Shown piece after piece: positions 1 to 5,820 of a stretch of 10,868 nucleotides of DNA. Position numbers and translations under genes: made by a program. This DNA is from CAZZKE01 sp964655005 (GTDB lineage Bacteria > Pseudomonadota > Alphaproteobacteria > Rhodospirillales > JABHCV01). The notes below the pieces were generated by a model. It did no database searches, was not told the origin of the DNA, and saw only the letters and a program-made list of their open reading frames with translations. The stretch is from the NCBI GenBank assembly GCA_964655005.1, contig CAZZKE010000083.1, positions 1 through 10,868 on the forward strand. The letters run 5' to 3'. Each line of letters starts with the position of its first letter. The stretch's first letter is position 1.

Positions 1-236
1 GGGGCTGGCCCGAGGCGGCGCCGTTTGACGCCATCATGGTCACCGCCGCGCCGGAAAAAATACCCGCCGCCTTATGCGAACAGCTCAAGGCCGGCGGGCG
101 CATCGTGGTGCCGGTCGGCCCGGCGCATTCGAATCAAATTTTGAAGCTGGGCCAACGGGACGAAGGCGGGAAGATGCATTTTGCATCGACCCTGCCCGTC
201 GCCTTCGTCCCCATGGTTCCTGGCCGGAATTCCTGA
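1..236 (+). CDS. pcm: Protein-L-isoaspartate O-methyltransferase, C-terminal part (5' end outside window)
   Basis: Pcm transfers a methyl group from S-adenosylmethionine to abnormal L-isoaspartyl residues and so starts repair of aged proteins in the cytoplasm. Only about 77 C-terminal residues are present; the frame is open from base 3 to the TGA at 234-236 and continues upstream of the window. The visible part has the late features of the Rossmann methyltransferase: APFDAIMVTAA (strand 4 region), LKAGGRIVVPVGP (strand 5 with the conserved Gly-Gly turn), then QILKLGQRDEGG and the family-typical terminal strand LPVAFVPMVPG. The SAM-binding GxGxG loop and catalytic motifs lie in the missing part. 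The gene converges on the marR gene with a gap of only 7 bases, and no hairpin terminator is visible in that gap. The family call is firm; nothing can be said about the start or promoter. Confidence 0.88.
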   Translation, partial: GWPEAAPFDAIMVTAAPEKIPAALCEQLKAGGRIVVPVGPAHSNQILKLGQRDEGGKMHFASTLPVAFVPMVPGRNS

Positions 237-243
237 ATCTTTT

Positions 244-834
244 CTAAGCGGCGGTGCTGGCCTGGTGGGTGCGGCAAATCTGGAACTGTTCGGATTCCGA
301 TACCGAATAGCCCAGCAGCAGGCAGCGATGGGGGCCGTTTTCGTCACTTGCGGCGCCGTTCCTGCAAAAATGTTTACAGCCGTCGCATTCGCCGAATGAC
401 GGGATGCCGTTCCGCCGCGTCATCTCAAGCAGGACGTTTTCAAGGCCGGCGGCCAGCGATCCCGGCAAGACGCTGTCGTTGCTGTTGGTCGCCCTGGCGA
501 CGGCGGTTTCGATCATCGCCAAGGGGTCGCGGGCGACGGTGGCATGGCCGTCTTCGGTCAGTTCCAGATTCTTGCCCCTGCCGTCGCCGGGATTGACCGA
601 ACGGATTATCAGGCCCTTTCTTTCCAGGGCGATCAGGGTTTGCGATACCGTGCCCCGGGTCGATGACAGGAAATCGGCCAGGGCGCCCGGGTTGCGGGAT
701 GTCTTGTTGGCGCGGGACAGGAAACGCAGGGCCTCCCACTGCGCCGGTTTCAGCCCCCCGGCATGTTGGGCGCCCCGGGTCAACCGGCCCAGGCGCTCGA
801 TAAGGCTGACGATCCGTAAAGATGATTTCTTCAT
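244..834 (-). CDS. MarR-type winged-helix regulator with Cys/His-rich C-terminal tail
   Basis: This is a 196-residue predicted DNA-binding regulator. Residues about 5-110 form a MarR-like winged helix: LKPAQWEALRFLSRA (29-43), the recognition-helix region ALADFLSSTRGTVSQTLIALERKGLI (51-76) and a wing ending in DGRGKNLELTEDG (84-96). The tail is unusual: Cys150, Cys153 and Cys157, with His155, then His169, Cys171, Cys187 and His190. Conserved-looking groups are FGECDGCKHFC, HRCLLLG and ICRTH. I recall similar tails in other alphaproteobacterial MarR proteins, but the ligand is not known to me; zinc, an iron-sulfur cluster or thiol redox chemistry are possible. The ATG at 832-834 gives a normal MarR N-terminus and has GGAACGGTGA as a weak upstream ribosome site. 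The gene is divergent from the helicase and shares the 835-1004 region with it. MarR proteins often control themselves or a divergent neighbour; that role here is inferred. Confidence 0.85.
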   Translation of the reverse strand: MKKSSLRIVSLIERLGRLTRGAQHAGGLKPAQWEALRFLSRANKTSRNPGALADFLSSTRGTVSQTLIALERKGLIIRSVNPGDGRGKNLELTEDGHATVARDPLAMIETAVARATNSNDSVLPGSLAAGLENVLLEMTRRNGIPSFGECDGCKHFCRNGAASDENGPHRCLLLGYSVSESEQFQICRTHQASTAA

Positions 835-905
835 TTTTCAGTCACCGTTCCGGTTCATAATGGATTTCTTTTATTCCGGACCCAGAATGACGTGATCGGA
901 TATCG

Positions 906-931
906 CGGGATGTGACGGGCGTCACACCCTG
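906..931. promoter_or_regulatory. Consensus TGTGA-N6-TCACA palindrome (CRP-like operator candidate) in a divergent intergenic region
   Basis: Bases 911-926 read TGTGACGGGCGTCACA, a perfect inverted repeat with 6-base arms around GGGC. It matches all ten fixed positions of the Escherichia coli CRP consensus TGTGA-N6-TCACA. Beyond the core the arms continue imperfectly to 906 and 931, with 9 of 11 Watson-Crick pairs plus one G-T. It lies 76 bases from the marR start and 78 from the helicase start, so it is nearly centred between divergent genes. No T-run of terminator type follows it, and there is no upstream gene on either strand to terminate, so an operator is more likely than a terminator. 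Whether a CRP-family protein, the neighbouring MarR or another factor binds is inference. I could not place convincing -35/-10 boxes for either gene. Confidence 0.55.
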
Positions 932-1004
932 AAAAATAAATTTCGAAACACTGCTTTTTCGTATTAGGCTCCAGGGCCTCGGCATTTCTTTTTCCGGTCT
1001 TATC

Positions 1005-3536
1005 ATGGATTCCCGAAAGCCCCGCATTACCGCCGTTCTTGGCCCGACCAATACCGGCAAGACCCATTTTGCCATGACCCGGATGCTGGCTCACCGGTCG
1101 GGCATGATCGGCTTTCCCCTGCGCCTGCTGGCGCGGGAAAACTATGACCGGGCGGTCGCCGTCAAGGGCGCCGGCAAGGTGGCGCTGATAACCGGCGAGG
1201 AAAAAATTATCCCCGCCGGGGCCAGCTATTTCATGTGCACGGTAGAGGCCATGCCGGTCGACCGGTCCGTCGAATTTCTGGGTGTCGACGAAATCCAGAT
1301 GTGCGCCGACCGGGAACGGGGCCATGTCTTCACCGACCGGCTGCTGCACGCCAGGGGGCGCGGTGAAACCATGTTCATGGGTGCCGACACCATCGCGCCG
1401 TTGATCCGCTTGCTTGTGCCGGGAATGGAATTTGTTTCCCGGCCCCGGTTTTCGACGCTGAGATATAGCGGCCAGCGCAAGTTGACGAAGCTGCCGCCGC
1501 GGAGCGTGGTTGTCGCTTTTTCCGCCGCCGACGTGTACGCCATCGCCGAACGGCTGCGCCGCCACCGGGGCGGCGCCGCGGTGGTCATGGGCGCGTTAAG
1601 CCCGCGCACCCGTAACGCCCAGGTCGCCCTGTACCAGGCCGGCGAGGTGGCGCATCTGGTCGCCACCGACGCCATCGGCATGGGCCTGAACATGGATGTC
1701 AACCATGTCGCCTTCGCCGCCACCGGCAAATTCGACGGCCATCGGCGGCGCCCGCTGAATGCGCCGGAACTGGCCCAGATCGCCGGCCGGGCCGGGCGCC
1801 ACATGAACGACGGCACGTTCGGCGTCACCACCGGTGTCGAGCCGATCAGCGCGGAATACATCGACCGCATCGAGAACCACAACTTCCGGACCCTGAAGCT
1901 GGCCTGTTGGCGAAACCCGGAACCGGACCTGAACACGGTTGCCGGGTTGCGAGCCTCTCTGGCCCGGCCGCCGGGGCGGGAAGGGCTGGTCCGGGTCTCC
2001 GGCGCGGCCGATGAAACGGCCCTGTCGATACTTGCCGGCGACCGTGAACTGGCCGCCCTGGCCAACCATACGGCTGCCGTCTCGCTGCTTTGGGATGTTT
2101 GCCGGATACCGGATTTCCGCAAGGTAATGAGCGACGGCCATGCCGAACTGCTGGGCCGTATCTACCGGCTTCTGATGGCCGGCGGCGAAATCGGGAAGTT
2201 GCCGACCGACTGGGTGGCCGGACAGATCGGGCGGATAGACAGGGACGATGGCGATATCGAAACCCTGACCGGACGCCTGGCCGGCATCCGGACCTGGACC
2301 TATATCGCCAATCGCGGTTCCGGTCCGGCAGGCAGCTGGCTGCATGATCCCGCCCAATGGCGGGAAAAAACCCGGCGGATCGAAGATCGCCTGTCGGATG
2401 TCCTGCACCAGCGCCTGACCGAACGTTTCATCGACCGCCGCGCCACCGTGCTGGGCCGGCATCTGAAAACCACCGGCGAGATATCAGCCGTCATCGACGG
2501 CGACGGCCGGGTCATGGTTGAAGGCCACTCAATCGGTCGGCTGGCCGGGTTCCGCTTTATCGCCGAGCAGACGGAAACCGGCGGCAAGACCCTGGCCGCC
2601 ACCGCCCGCCGTGTGCTCGGCGCCGAAACCATGCGCCGCATCGGCTGGCTGGAAGACGCCCCCGACGGCACCATCACGCTTGCCGATGATGCCGCCCTGA
2701 AATGGCGGCAGGCGACGATAGGGCGGCTGCTAAAGGGCGGTGATATTCTGGCCCCGACCATTGAACCGGTGCACGGCGAGCATTTGCCGGCGGCCGGGCG
2801 GAACCGCCTGGCCCGGCGGCTGAGCCGCTGGTGGGCAAAATATCTGGGCGATCTCCTGCGGCCGCTAATCGACCTTCGCCGGGCCGGTCTGACCGGGCTG
2901 TCCGGGGGCCTGGCGTTTCAGGTTTGCGAAGGGTTGGGCCTATTGCCCAGGAACGATGTCGAGGATCAGCTTGCCGCGCTGGCCCGTGACGAGAGGAAGA
3001 AACTTAGAAAACATGGCGTCGTGATAGGTCGTGAAAGCGTCTTCATGCCGCGGTTGCTCAAACCTGCGGCGGTCCGCCTGCGGGGCATGTTATGGGTGTT
3101 GTGGAGCGGCGCCGACCAACGCCTGCAAGCGCCGCCGCCGGGCCGGGTTTCGCTGCCCCTTGATGATCGCCCGGTGGCGTTTCTGAACGCCCTTGGCTAC
3201 CGGGCGGTCGGGCGGCTGGCGCTGCGCGCCGATATGCTGGAACGGCTGGCCGGCGGCGCCTGGTCGCGGGCCAGAACGGGGCCGTTCGCGATCGACCCGG
3301 AACTGTTGTCCCTGGCCGGGTGCGGCACAGAAGACATGGTCGGCATTCTCAAGGATCTGGGTTTCCGCCCCGCCCCGGCGGCAGCGGGGGCGGGGCAGGT
3401 ATTCGTTGCCTCGGGAAGGGGCAGGAAGCGGCCATCCGGGACCGCCGCCAGGAAAAAACCGGGACGTCGCCGGGCGGTCGTTTACGATCCGGATTCTCCA
3501 TTCGCCAAACTGAAAGAACTGGCGCTGTCGAAATGA
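1005..3536 (+). CDS. SUV3-like DExH-box RNA helicase
   Basis: This 843-residue protein is a predicted ATP-dependent superfamily 2 helicase of the SUV3/SUPV3L1 type, likely unwinding structured RNA in the cytoplasm. Motifs in order: Walker A GPTNTGKT (13-20), GFPLRLLARENYD (36-48), a TGEE turn (63-66), Walker B in the SUV3 form DEIQ (95-98), motif V ATDAIGMGLN (220-229) and motif VI QIAGRAGRH (258-266). The remaining 570 residues form a long helical C-terminal region ending in a basic linker (about 804-826) and an acidic/hydrophobic tail DPDSPFAKLKEL. Bacterial relatives I know run from about 800 to over 1,000 residues. The ATG at 1005 puts Walker A at its usual distance from the N-terminus, although the ribosome site is weak. 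The stop overlaps the S4 gene start (ATGA), so the two are very probably translationally coupled. The biological substrate in alphaproteobacteria is not settled to my knowledge. Confidence 0.9.
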   Translation: MDSRKPRITAVLGPTNTGKTHFAMTRMLAHRSGMIGFPLRLLARENYDRAVAVKGAGKVALITGEEKIIPAGASYFMCTVEAMPVDRSVEFLGVDEIQMCADRERGHVFTDRLLHARGRGETMFMGADTIAPLIRLLVPGMEFVSRPRFSTLRYSGQRKLTKLPPRSVVVAFSAADVYAIAERLRRHRGGAAVVMGALSPRTRNAQVALYQAGEVAHLVATDAIGMGLNMDVNHVAFAATGKFDGHRRRPLNAPELAQIAGRAGRHMNDGTFGVTTGVEPISAEYIDRIENHNFRTLKLACWRNPEPDLNTVAGLRASLARPPGREGLVRVSGAADETALSILAGDRELAALANHTAAVSLLWDVCRIPDFRKVMSDGHAELLGRIYRLLMAGGEIGKLPTDWVAGQIGRIDRDDGDIETLTGRLAGIRTWTYIANRGSGPAGSWLHDPAQWREKTRRIEDRLSDVLHQRLTERFIDRRATVLGRHLKTTGEISAVIDGDGRVMVEGHSIGRLAGFRFIAEQTETGGKTLAATARRVLGAETMRRIGWLEDAPDGTITLADDAALKWRQATIGRLLKGGDILAPTIEPVHGEHLPAAGRNRLARRLSRWWAKYLGDLLRPLIDLRRAGLTGLSGGLAFQVCEGLGLLPRNDVEDQLAALARDERKKLRKHGVVIGRESVFMPRLLKPAAVRLRGMLWVLWSGADQRLQAPPPGRVSLPLDDRPVAFLNALGYRAVGRLALRADMLERLAGGAWSRARTGPFAIDPELLSLAGCGTEDMVGILKDLGFRPAPAAAGAGQVFVASGRGRKRPSGTAARKKPGRRRAVVYDPDSPFAKLKELALSK

Positions 3537-3922
3537 CCGGCGGTTCACTGCGCATCGACAAATGGCTGTGGTACGCCCGCTTTTTCAAGAGCCGGACCCT
3601 GGCCGGCAAGCTTTGCGCCGCCAACCGGTTGCGCCGGAACGGCCAGTTGATCGGCAAGGCGCACGCCACATTAATCGTCGGCGATGTCCTGACCTTCCCC
3701 AAGGAACGCGAGATCAGGGTGATTCGGGTGGTCGCGCTGGGCCACCGCCGGGGGCCGGCCGGCGAGGCGACCGGCCTGTACGAAGACCTGCAACCGCCAC
3801 CGCCCAGAACAAGAACCGGTGAAAACAGGCCGCCCGCGCAGGGCTCGCGGGACAGCGGCGCCGGCCGCCCGACCAAGGCCGACCGCCGCGCCCTGGACCG
3901 ACTGCAACATCCCGATAACTGA
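3533..3922 (+). CDS. hslR: Hsp15-like RNA-binding S4-domain protein
   Basis: This 129-residue protein is homologous to heat-shock protein Hsp15, which in E. coli binds 50S subunits carrying a stranded nascent chain-tRNA and helps recycle them. The S4 domain occupies about residues 6-65: LRIDKWLWYARFFKSRTLAGKL, the LRRNGQLIGKA turn and the strand VGDVLTF. A strand IRVIRVVALGHRRGPAGEA and YEDLQ follow, then a low-complexity proline/arginine linker, then the family-typical tail GRPTKADRRALDRLQ (compare the RPDKKERRDL tail of E. coli Hsp15). The frame stays open far upstream inside the helicase gene, but the ATG at 3533 gives the canonical N-terminus and the ATGA overlap with the helicase stop, so I take that start. 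Co-translation with an RNA helicase supports a ribosome or RNA maintenance role. The E. coli symbol is used by homology. Confidence 0.87.
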   Translation: MTGGSLRIDKWLWYARFFKSRTLAGKLCAANRLRRNGQLIGKAHATLIVGDVLTFPKEREIRVIRVVALGHRRGPAGEATGLYEDLQPPPPRTRTGENRPPAQGSRDSGAGRPTKADRRALDRLQHPDN

Positions 3923-3935
3923 AGGGCTTTATACG

Positions 3936-4652
3936 ATGGAACTCCTCTACGACCCGCAAACCTGGATCAGTCTGCTGACCCTGACGGTGATGGAAATCGT
4001 GCTCGGTATCGATAACCTGATTTTCATTGCCGTCCTGGTTGACCGGCTGCCCCCCGACCGGCGCGACCGGGCGCGCCGCCTGGGGATCCTGCTGGCGCTG
4101 GTTTTCCGGTTGCTTTTGCTGTCGCTGCTGTCGTGGCTGGTCGGCCTGACCGAACCCGTACTGACGGTATTCGATAACGCCATATCCTGGCGCGATTTGA
4201 TCCTGATCGCCGGCGGCCTGTTCCTGTTGACCAAGGCGACCCGGGAAATTCATGAAAATATCGAAGGCGACGGGGATTTGGGGCCAAGGAAAGGCCGGCA
4301 CGCCGGTTTCATCAGCGTAATCACCCAGATCGCCCTGCTCGATATTATATTTTCCGTTGATTCGGTGATTACGGCGGTCGGTATGGTCGACAGCCTTATC
4401 ATCATGTCGGTGGCGGTTATTCTGGCCGTCGGCGTGATGCTGGCGGCGTCCGGCCCGGTCGCCGCGTTTGTCTCGCGCCGCCCAACCATCAAGATGCTGG
4501 CGTTCAGTTTCCTGCTGCTGATCGGCATGACCCTGATCGCCGACGGCGCCGGGATGCACATTCCCAAGGGCTACCTGTATGCCGCCATGGGTTTTTCGGC
4601 CTTTGTCGAGATGCTCAATACGGTCGCCCGCCGCAAGAAAAGGGCGGCGTAA
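3936..4652 (+). CDS. TerC-family integral membrane protein (YoaE/YgdQ type, no CBS domains)
   Basis: This is a 238-residue inner-membrane protein with about seven hydrophobic helices. TerC-family signatures are present in both halves: MEIVLGIDNLIFIAVL (residues about 18-33) with the acidic Glu and LGIDN in the first helix, and DIIFSVDSVITAVGM in the middle with FSVDSV. Paired acidic residues in such positions are thought to bind metal; family members have been linked to tellurite resistance and to Mn export or metallation of exported proteins. The specific substrate here is unknown. The protein is short and lacks the C-terminal CBS and CorC domains of longer relatives. The ATG at 3936 has GAAGGG at 3921-3926 as ribosome site, 13 bases after the S4 stop, so it is probably in the same operon. 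The open frame continues upstream into the S4 gene but shows no family resemblance there. Confidence 0.9.
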   Translation: MELLYDPQTWISLLTLTVMEIVLGIDNLIFIAVLVDRLPPDRRDRARRLGILLALVFRLLLLSLLSWLVGLTEPVLTVFDNAISWRDLILIAGGLFLLTKATREIHENIEGDGDLGPRKGRHAGFISVITQIALLDIIFSVDSVITAVGMVDSLIIMSVAVILAVGVMLAASGPVAAFVSRRPTIKMLAFSFLLLIGMTLIADGAGMHIPKGYLYAAMGFSAFVEMLNTVARRKKRAA

Positions 4653-4677
4653 GATAATTTTCATGTTTGCCGTGATT

Positions 4678-4721
4678 AAGGGCCACCATACCCTTGAACG
4701 CGATACTTCTAATGTGATAGG
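4678..4721 (+). promoter_or_regulatory. Short hairpin and weak promoter-like boxes before the TerB gene
   Basis: The 77-base gap between the TerC and TerB genes contains a 5-base-pair inverted repeat AAGGG (4678-4682) and CCCTT (4691-4695) with no T-run, so it is at best a poor terminator. Overlapping it is TTGAAC at 4694-4699, a good -35 hexamer (5 of 6), followed after 16 bases by TGT-GATAGG, a weak -10 preceded by TG. A start there would leave almost no leader before the ATG at 4730. I cannot tell from sequence whether the TerB gene has its own promoter or is read from upstream. Confidence 0.25.
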
Positions 4722-4729
4722 CACTATCC

Positions 4730-5206
4730 ATGATCAAGAGAATAAAGGCGATGCTCGACCGCCACAAGAAAGGCGCCATCGGCGCCGAGCATCAGGAAGA
4801 GGCCCTGCGCATCGCCACCGCCGCCCTGCTGATGGAGGCCGCCTGCATGGACGGCCACATCGACGAGTCCGAACAGGCGGTGGTGACGGAGGTCCTGATC
4901 GGGCAATTCGGCCTGCAACAGGGCGAGGCCCGGGAATTGGCGGAAGCCGGTCGCGAAGCGGTCGCGAAATCAAACGAGCTTTACAAGTTTACCCGCACCA
5001 TCAAGGACAGTTTCGATCATGACGACCGGGTCAGGATTATCGAGATGTTGTGGCGGGTGGCCTATGCGGACGGGGTGTTGCACGATTACGAGGCCAATCT
5101 GGTGCGCCGCGTATGCGGGCTTATATATGTCAGCGATCCGGAAAGCGGGAAGGCCCGTAAACGGGTCCTGGAACGGCTTGACTTGGCCGGCCCCAAGGCG
5201 TCATAA
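4730..5206 (+). CDS. TerB-like (tellurite resistance TerB / DjlA N-terminal fold) cytoplasmic protein
   Basis: This 158-residue soluble all-helical protein has a TerB domain. Two repeat-like acidic motifs typical of the family are visible: AALLMEAACMDGHIDESEQ (about residues 25-43) and VAYADGVLHDYEANLVRRV (about 116-134). In both an Asp-Gly turn is followed by an acidic residue and Glu; in TerB-type proteins these acidic clusters are proposed metal-binding sites. There is no signal peptide or membrane segment. The chosen ATG gives the usual short basic N-terminus MIKRIKAMLDRHKKG. It lies 77 bases after the TerC gene, and TerB and TerC are classical partners in ter loci, so they may work together in metal or membrane stress sensing. 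No TerA/TerD/TerZ genes are present, so this is not a full tellurite operon, and many alphaproteobacteria carry stand-alone TerB-fold proteins. Confidence 0.8.
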   Translation: MIKRIKAMLDRHKKGAIGAEHQEEALRIATAALLMEAACMDGHIDESEQAVVTEVLIGQFGLQQGEARELAEAGREAVAKSNELYKFTRTIKDSFDHDDRVRIIEMLWRVAYADGVLHDYEANLVRRVCGLIYVSDPESGKARKRVLERLDLAGPKAS

Positions 5207-5213
5207 ACCCTTG

Positions 5214-5243
5214 TTGATAATTTTGGTAATTCATCACGATAAT
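5214..5243 (+). promoter_or_regulatory. Sigma70-type promoter of fdxA
   Basis: TTGATA at 5214-5219 matches the -35 consensus TTGACA at 5 of 6 positions. GATAAT at 5238-5243 matches TATAAT at 5 of 6, and the spacer is 18 bases. Transcription would start near 5250, leaving a leader of about 18 bases that contains the ribosome site GGAG (5258-5261) before the ATG at 5268. The stretch is clearly more AT-rich than the flanking coding DNA. This is the best promoter match I see in the window and suggests fdxA is transcribed independently of the TerC-TerB genes. Confidence 0.6.
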
Positions 5244-5267
5244 ACGGATTAATTTACGGAGACAGTT

Positions 5268-5603
5268 ATGACCTACATCGTCGTCGAAAATTGCATCAAG
5301 TGCAAATACATGGATTGCGTTGAAGTATGCCCGGTTGATTGCTTTTACGAAGGCGAGAACATGTTGGTTATCAATCCCGACGAATGTATCGATTGCGGTG
5401 TATGCGAACCCGAATGTCCGGCCGAGGCGATTGTCCCGGATACCGAACCGGACACCGAAAAATGGCTGGCGATCAATACCGAATATTCCGTTGTCTGGCC
5501 AAATATCACGGCCATGGGCGAACCGCCGGCGGACAGCGCCGAATGGGACGGCAAGCCGGGCAAGGCCGAACTGATGAGCACCAAGCCGGGCAAGGGCGAC
5601 TGA
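5268..5603 (+). CDS. fdxA: Seven-iron ferredoxin FdxA ([3Fe-4S][4Fe-4S])
   Basis: This is a 111-residue low-potential electron carrier of the cytoplasm. The nine cysteines Cys9, 12, 17, 21, 25, 40, 43, 46 and 50 have exactly the spacing of Azotobacter ferredoxin I, shifted by one. By that homology Cys9, Cys17 and Cys50 hold the 3Fe-4S cluster; Cys21, Cys40, Cys43 and Cys46 hold the 4Fe-4S cluster; Cys12 and Cys25 are free. The second half contains the family-typical extension after the clusters (TEKWLAINTEYSVVWPNIT) and ends in a Gly/Lys-rich tail. Length is normal for FdxA. The ATG at 5268 has the ribosome site GGAG at 5258-5261. Its own promoter lies at 5214-5243 and a strong terminator follows at 5697-5724. 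The physiological partner is not known; fdxA commonly neighbours carD in alphaproteobacteria. Confidence 0.95.
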   Translation: MTYIVVENCIKCKYMDCVEVCPVDCFYEGENMLVINPDECIDCGVCEPECPAEAIVPDTEPDTEKWLAINTEYSVVWPNITAMGEPPADSAEWDGKPGKAELMSTKPGKGD

Positions 5604-5696
5604 AAACCACGGTTATTTCCGGTAATCCGGGGTTTTCACTTTCATTTGCAGCCTGTAGGGGTGTTTTTTAAAGAAAAATGTGATACATTCCTTACG

Positions 5697-5724
5697 CCGG
5701 CCGGGGATATCCTGGCCGGTTTTT
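5697..5724 (+). terminator. Strong intrinsic terminator between fdxA and carD
   Basis: CCGGCCGGG (5697-5705) pairs with CCTGGCCGG (5711-5719): nine base pairs including one G-T, with a five-base loop GATAT, followed directly by TTTTT (5720-5724) and a further T-rich stretch. This is a textbook Rho-independent terminator on the plus strand. It lies 94 bases past the fdxA stop and 97 before the carD start. It most simply ends fdxA transcripts. If a carD promoter lies upstream of it, it would instead act inside the carD leader. Confidence 0.75.
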
Positions 5725-5741
5725 GGTTGTCAGTGTCGATT

Positions 5742-5776
5742 AGTCCTTACGGACTTGATTCCGGGAAGGAACCCGG
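5742..5776 (+). promoter_or_regulatory. Two tandem small hairpins in the carD leader
   Basis: AGTCC-TTAC-GGACT (5742-5755) is a perfect 5-base-pair stem with a tetraloop. Five bases later CCGGG-AAGGAA-CCCGG (5761-5776) is another perfect 5-base-pair stem. Both lie between the terminator and the carD ribosome site AGGAG (5804-5808). TTGTCA at 5727-5732 is a fair -35 box, but I find no matching -10. The hairpins could be part of an untranslated leader or an operator, or could be chance in GC-rich DNA. Confidence 0.35.
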
Positions 5777-5820
5777 TGGATTTTCCTGATGACCGTTTGA
5801 TCCAGGAGCAAGACAGACTA

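Noticed and set aside
855..2462. Three long overlapping minus-strand open frames inside the helicase gene
   Set aside because: The plus-strand helicase has all motifs in order; the antisense frames have no known fold and arise from high GC at third positions.
3320..3532. N-terminal extension of the S4 protein into the helicase gene
   Set aside because: It is a shadow frame of the helicase; the ATGA-coupled ATG at 3533 gives the canonical Hsp15 start.
3714..4724. Open frame of about 336 codons on the minus strand
   Set aside because: It lies antisense to the S4 and TerC genes, has Gln/Asp/Arg-rich composition typical of reverse reading of GC-rich genes, and no recognisable domain.
3936..5206. 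A tellurite-resistance or phage-defence ter operon
   Set aside because: Only TerC-like and TerB-like genes are present; no TerA, TerD, TerZ or associated kinase/phosphoribosyl genes are seen.
5680..5820. N-terminal extension of CarD to a GTG at 5680
   Set aside because: It would translate through the intrinsic terminator and hairpins, has no family similarity, and lacks a ribosome site; the ATG at 5821 fits the family.
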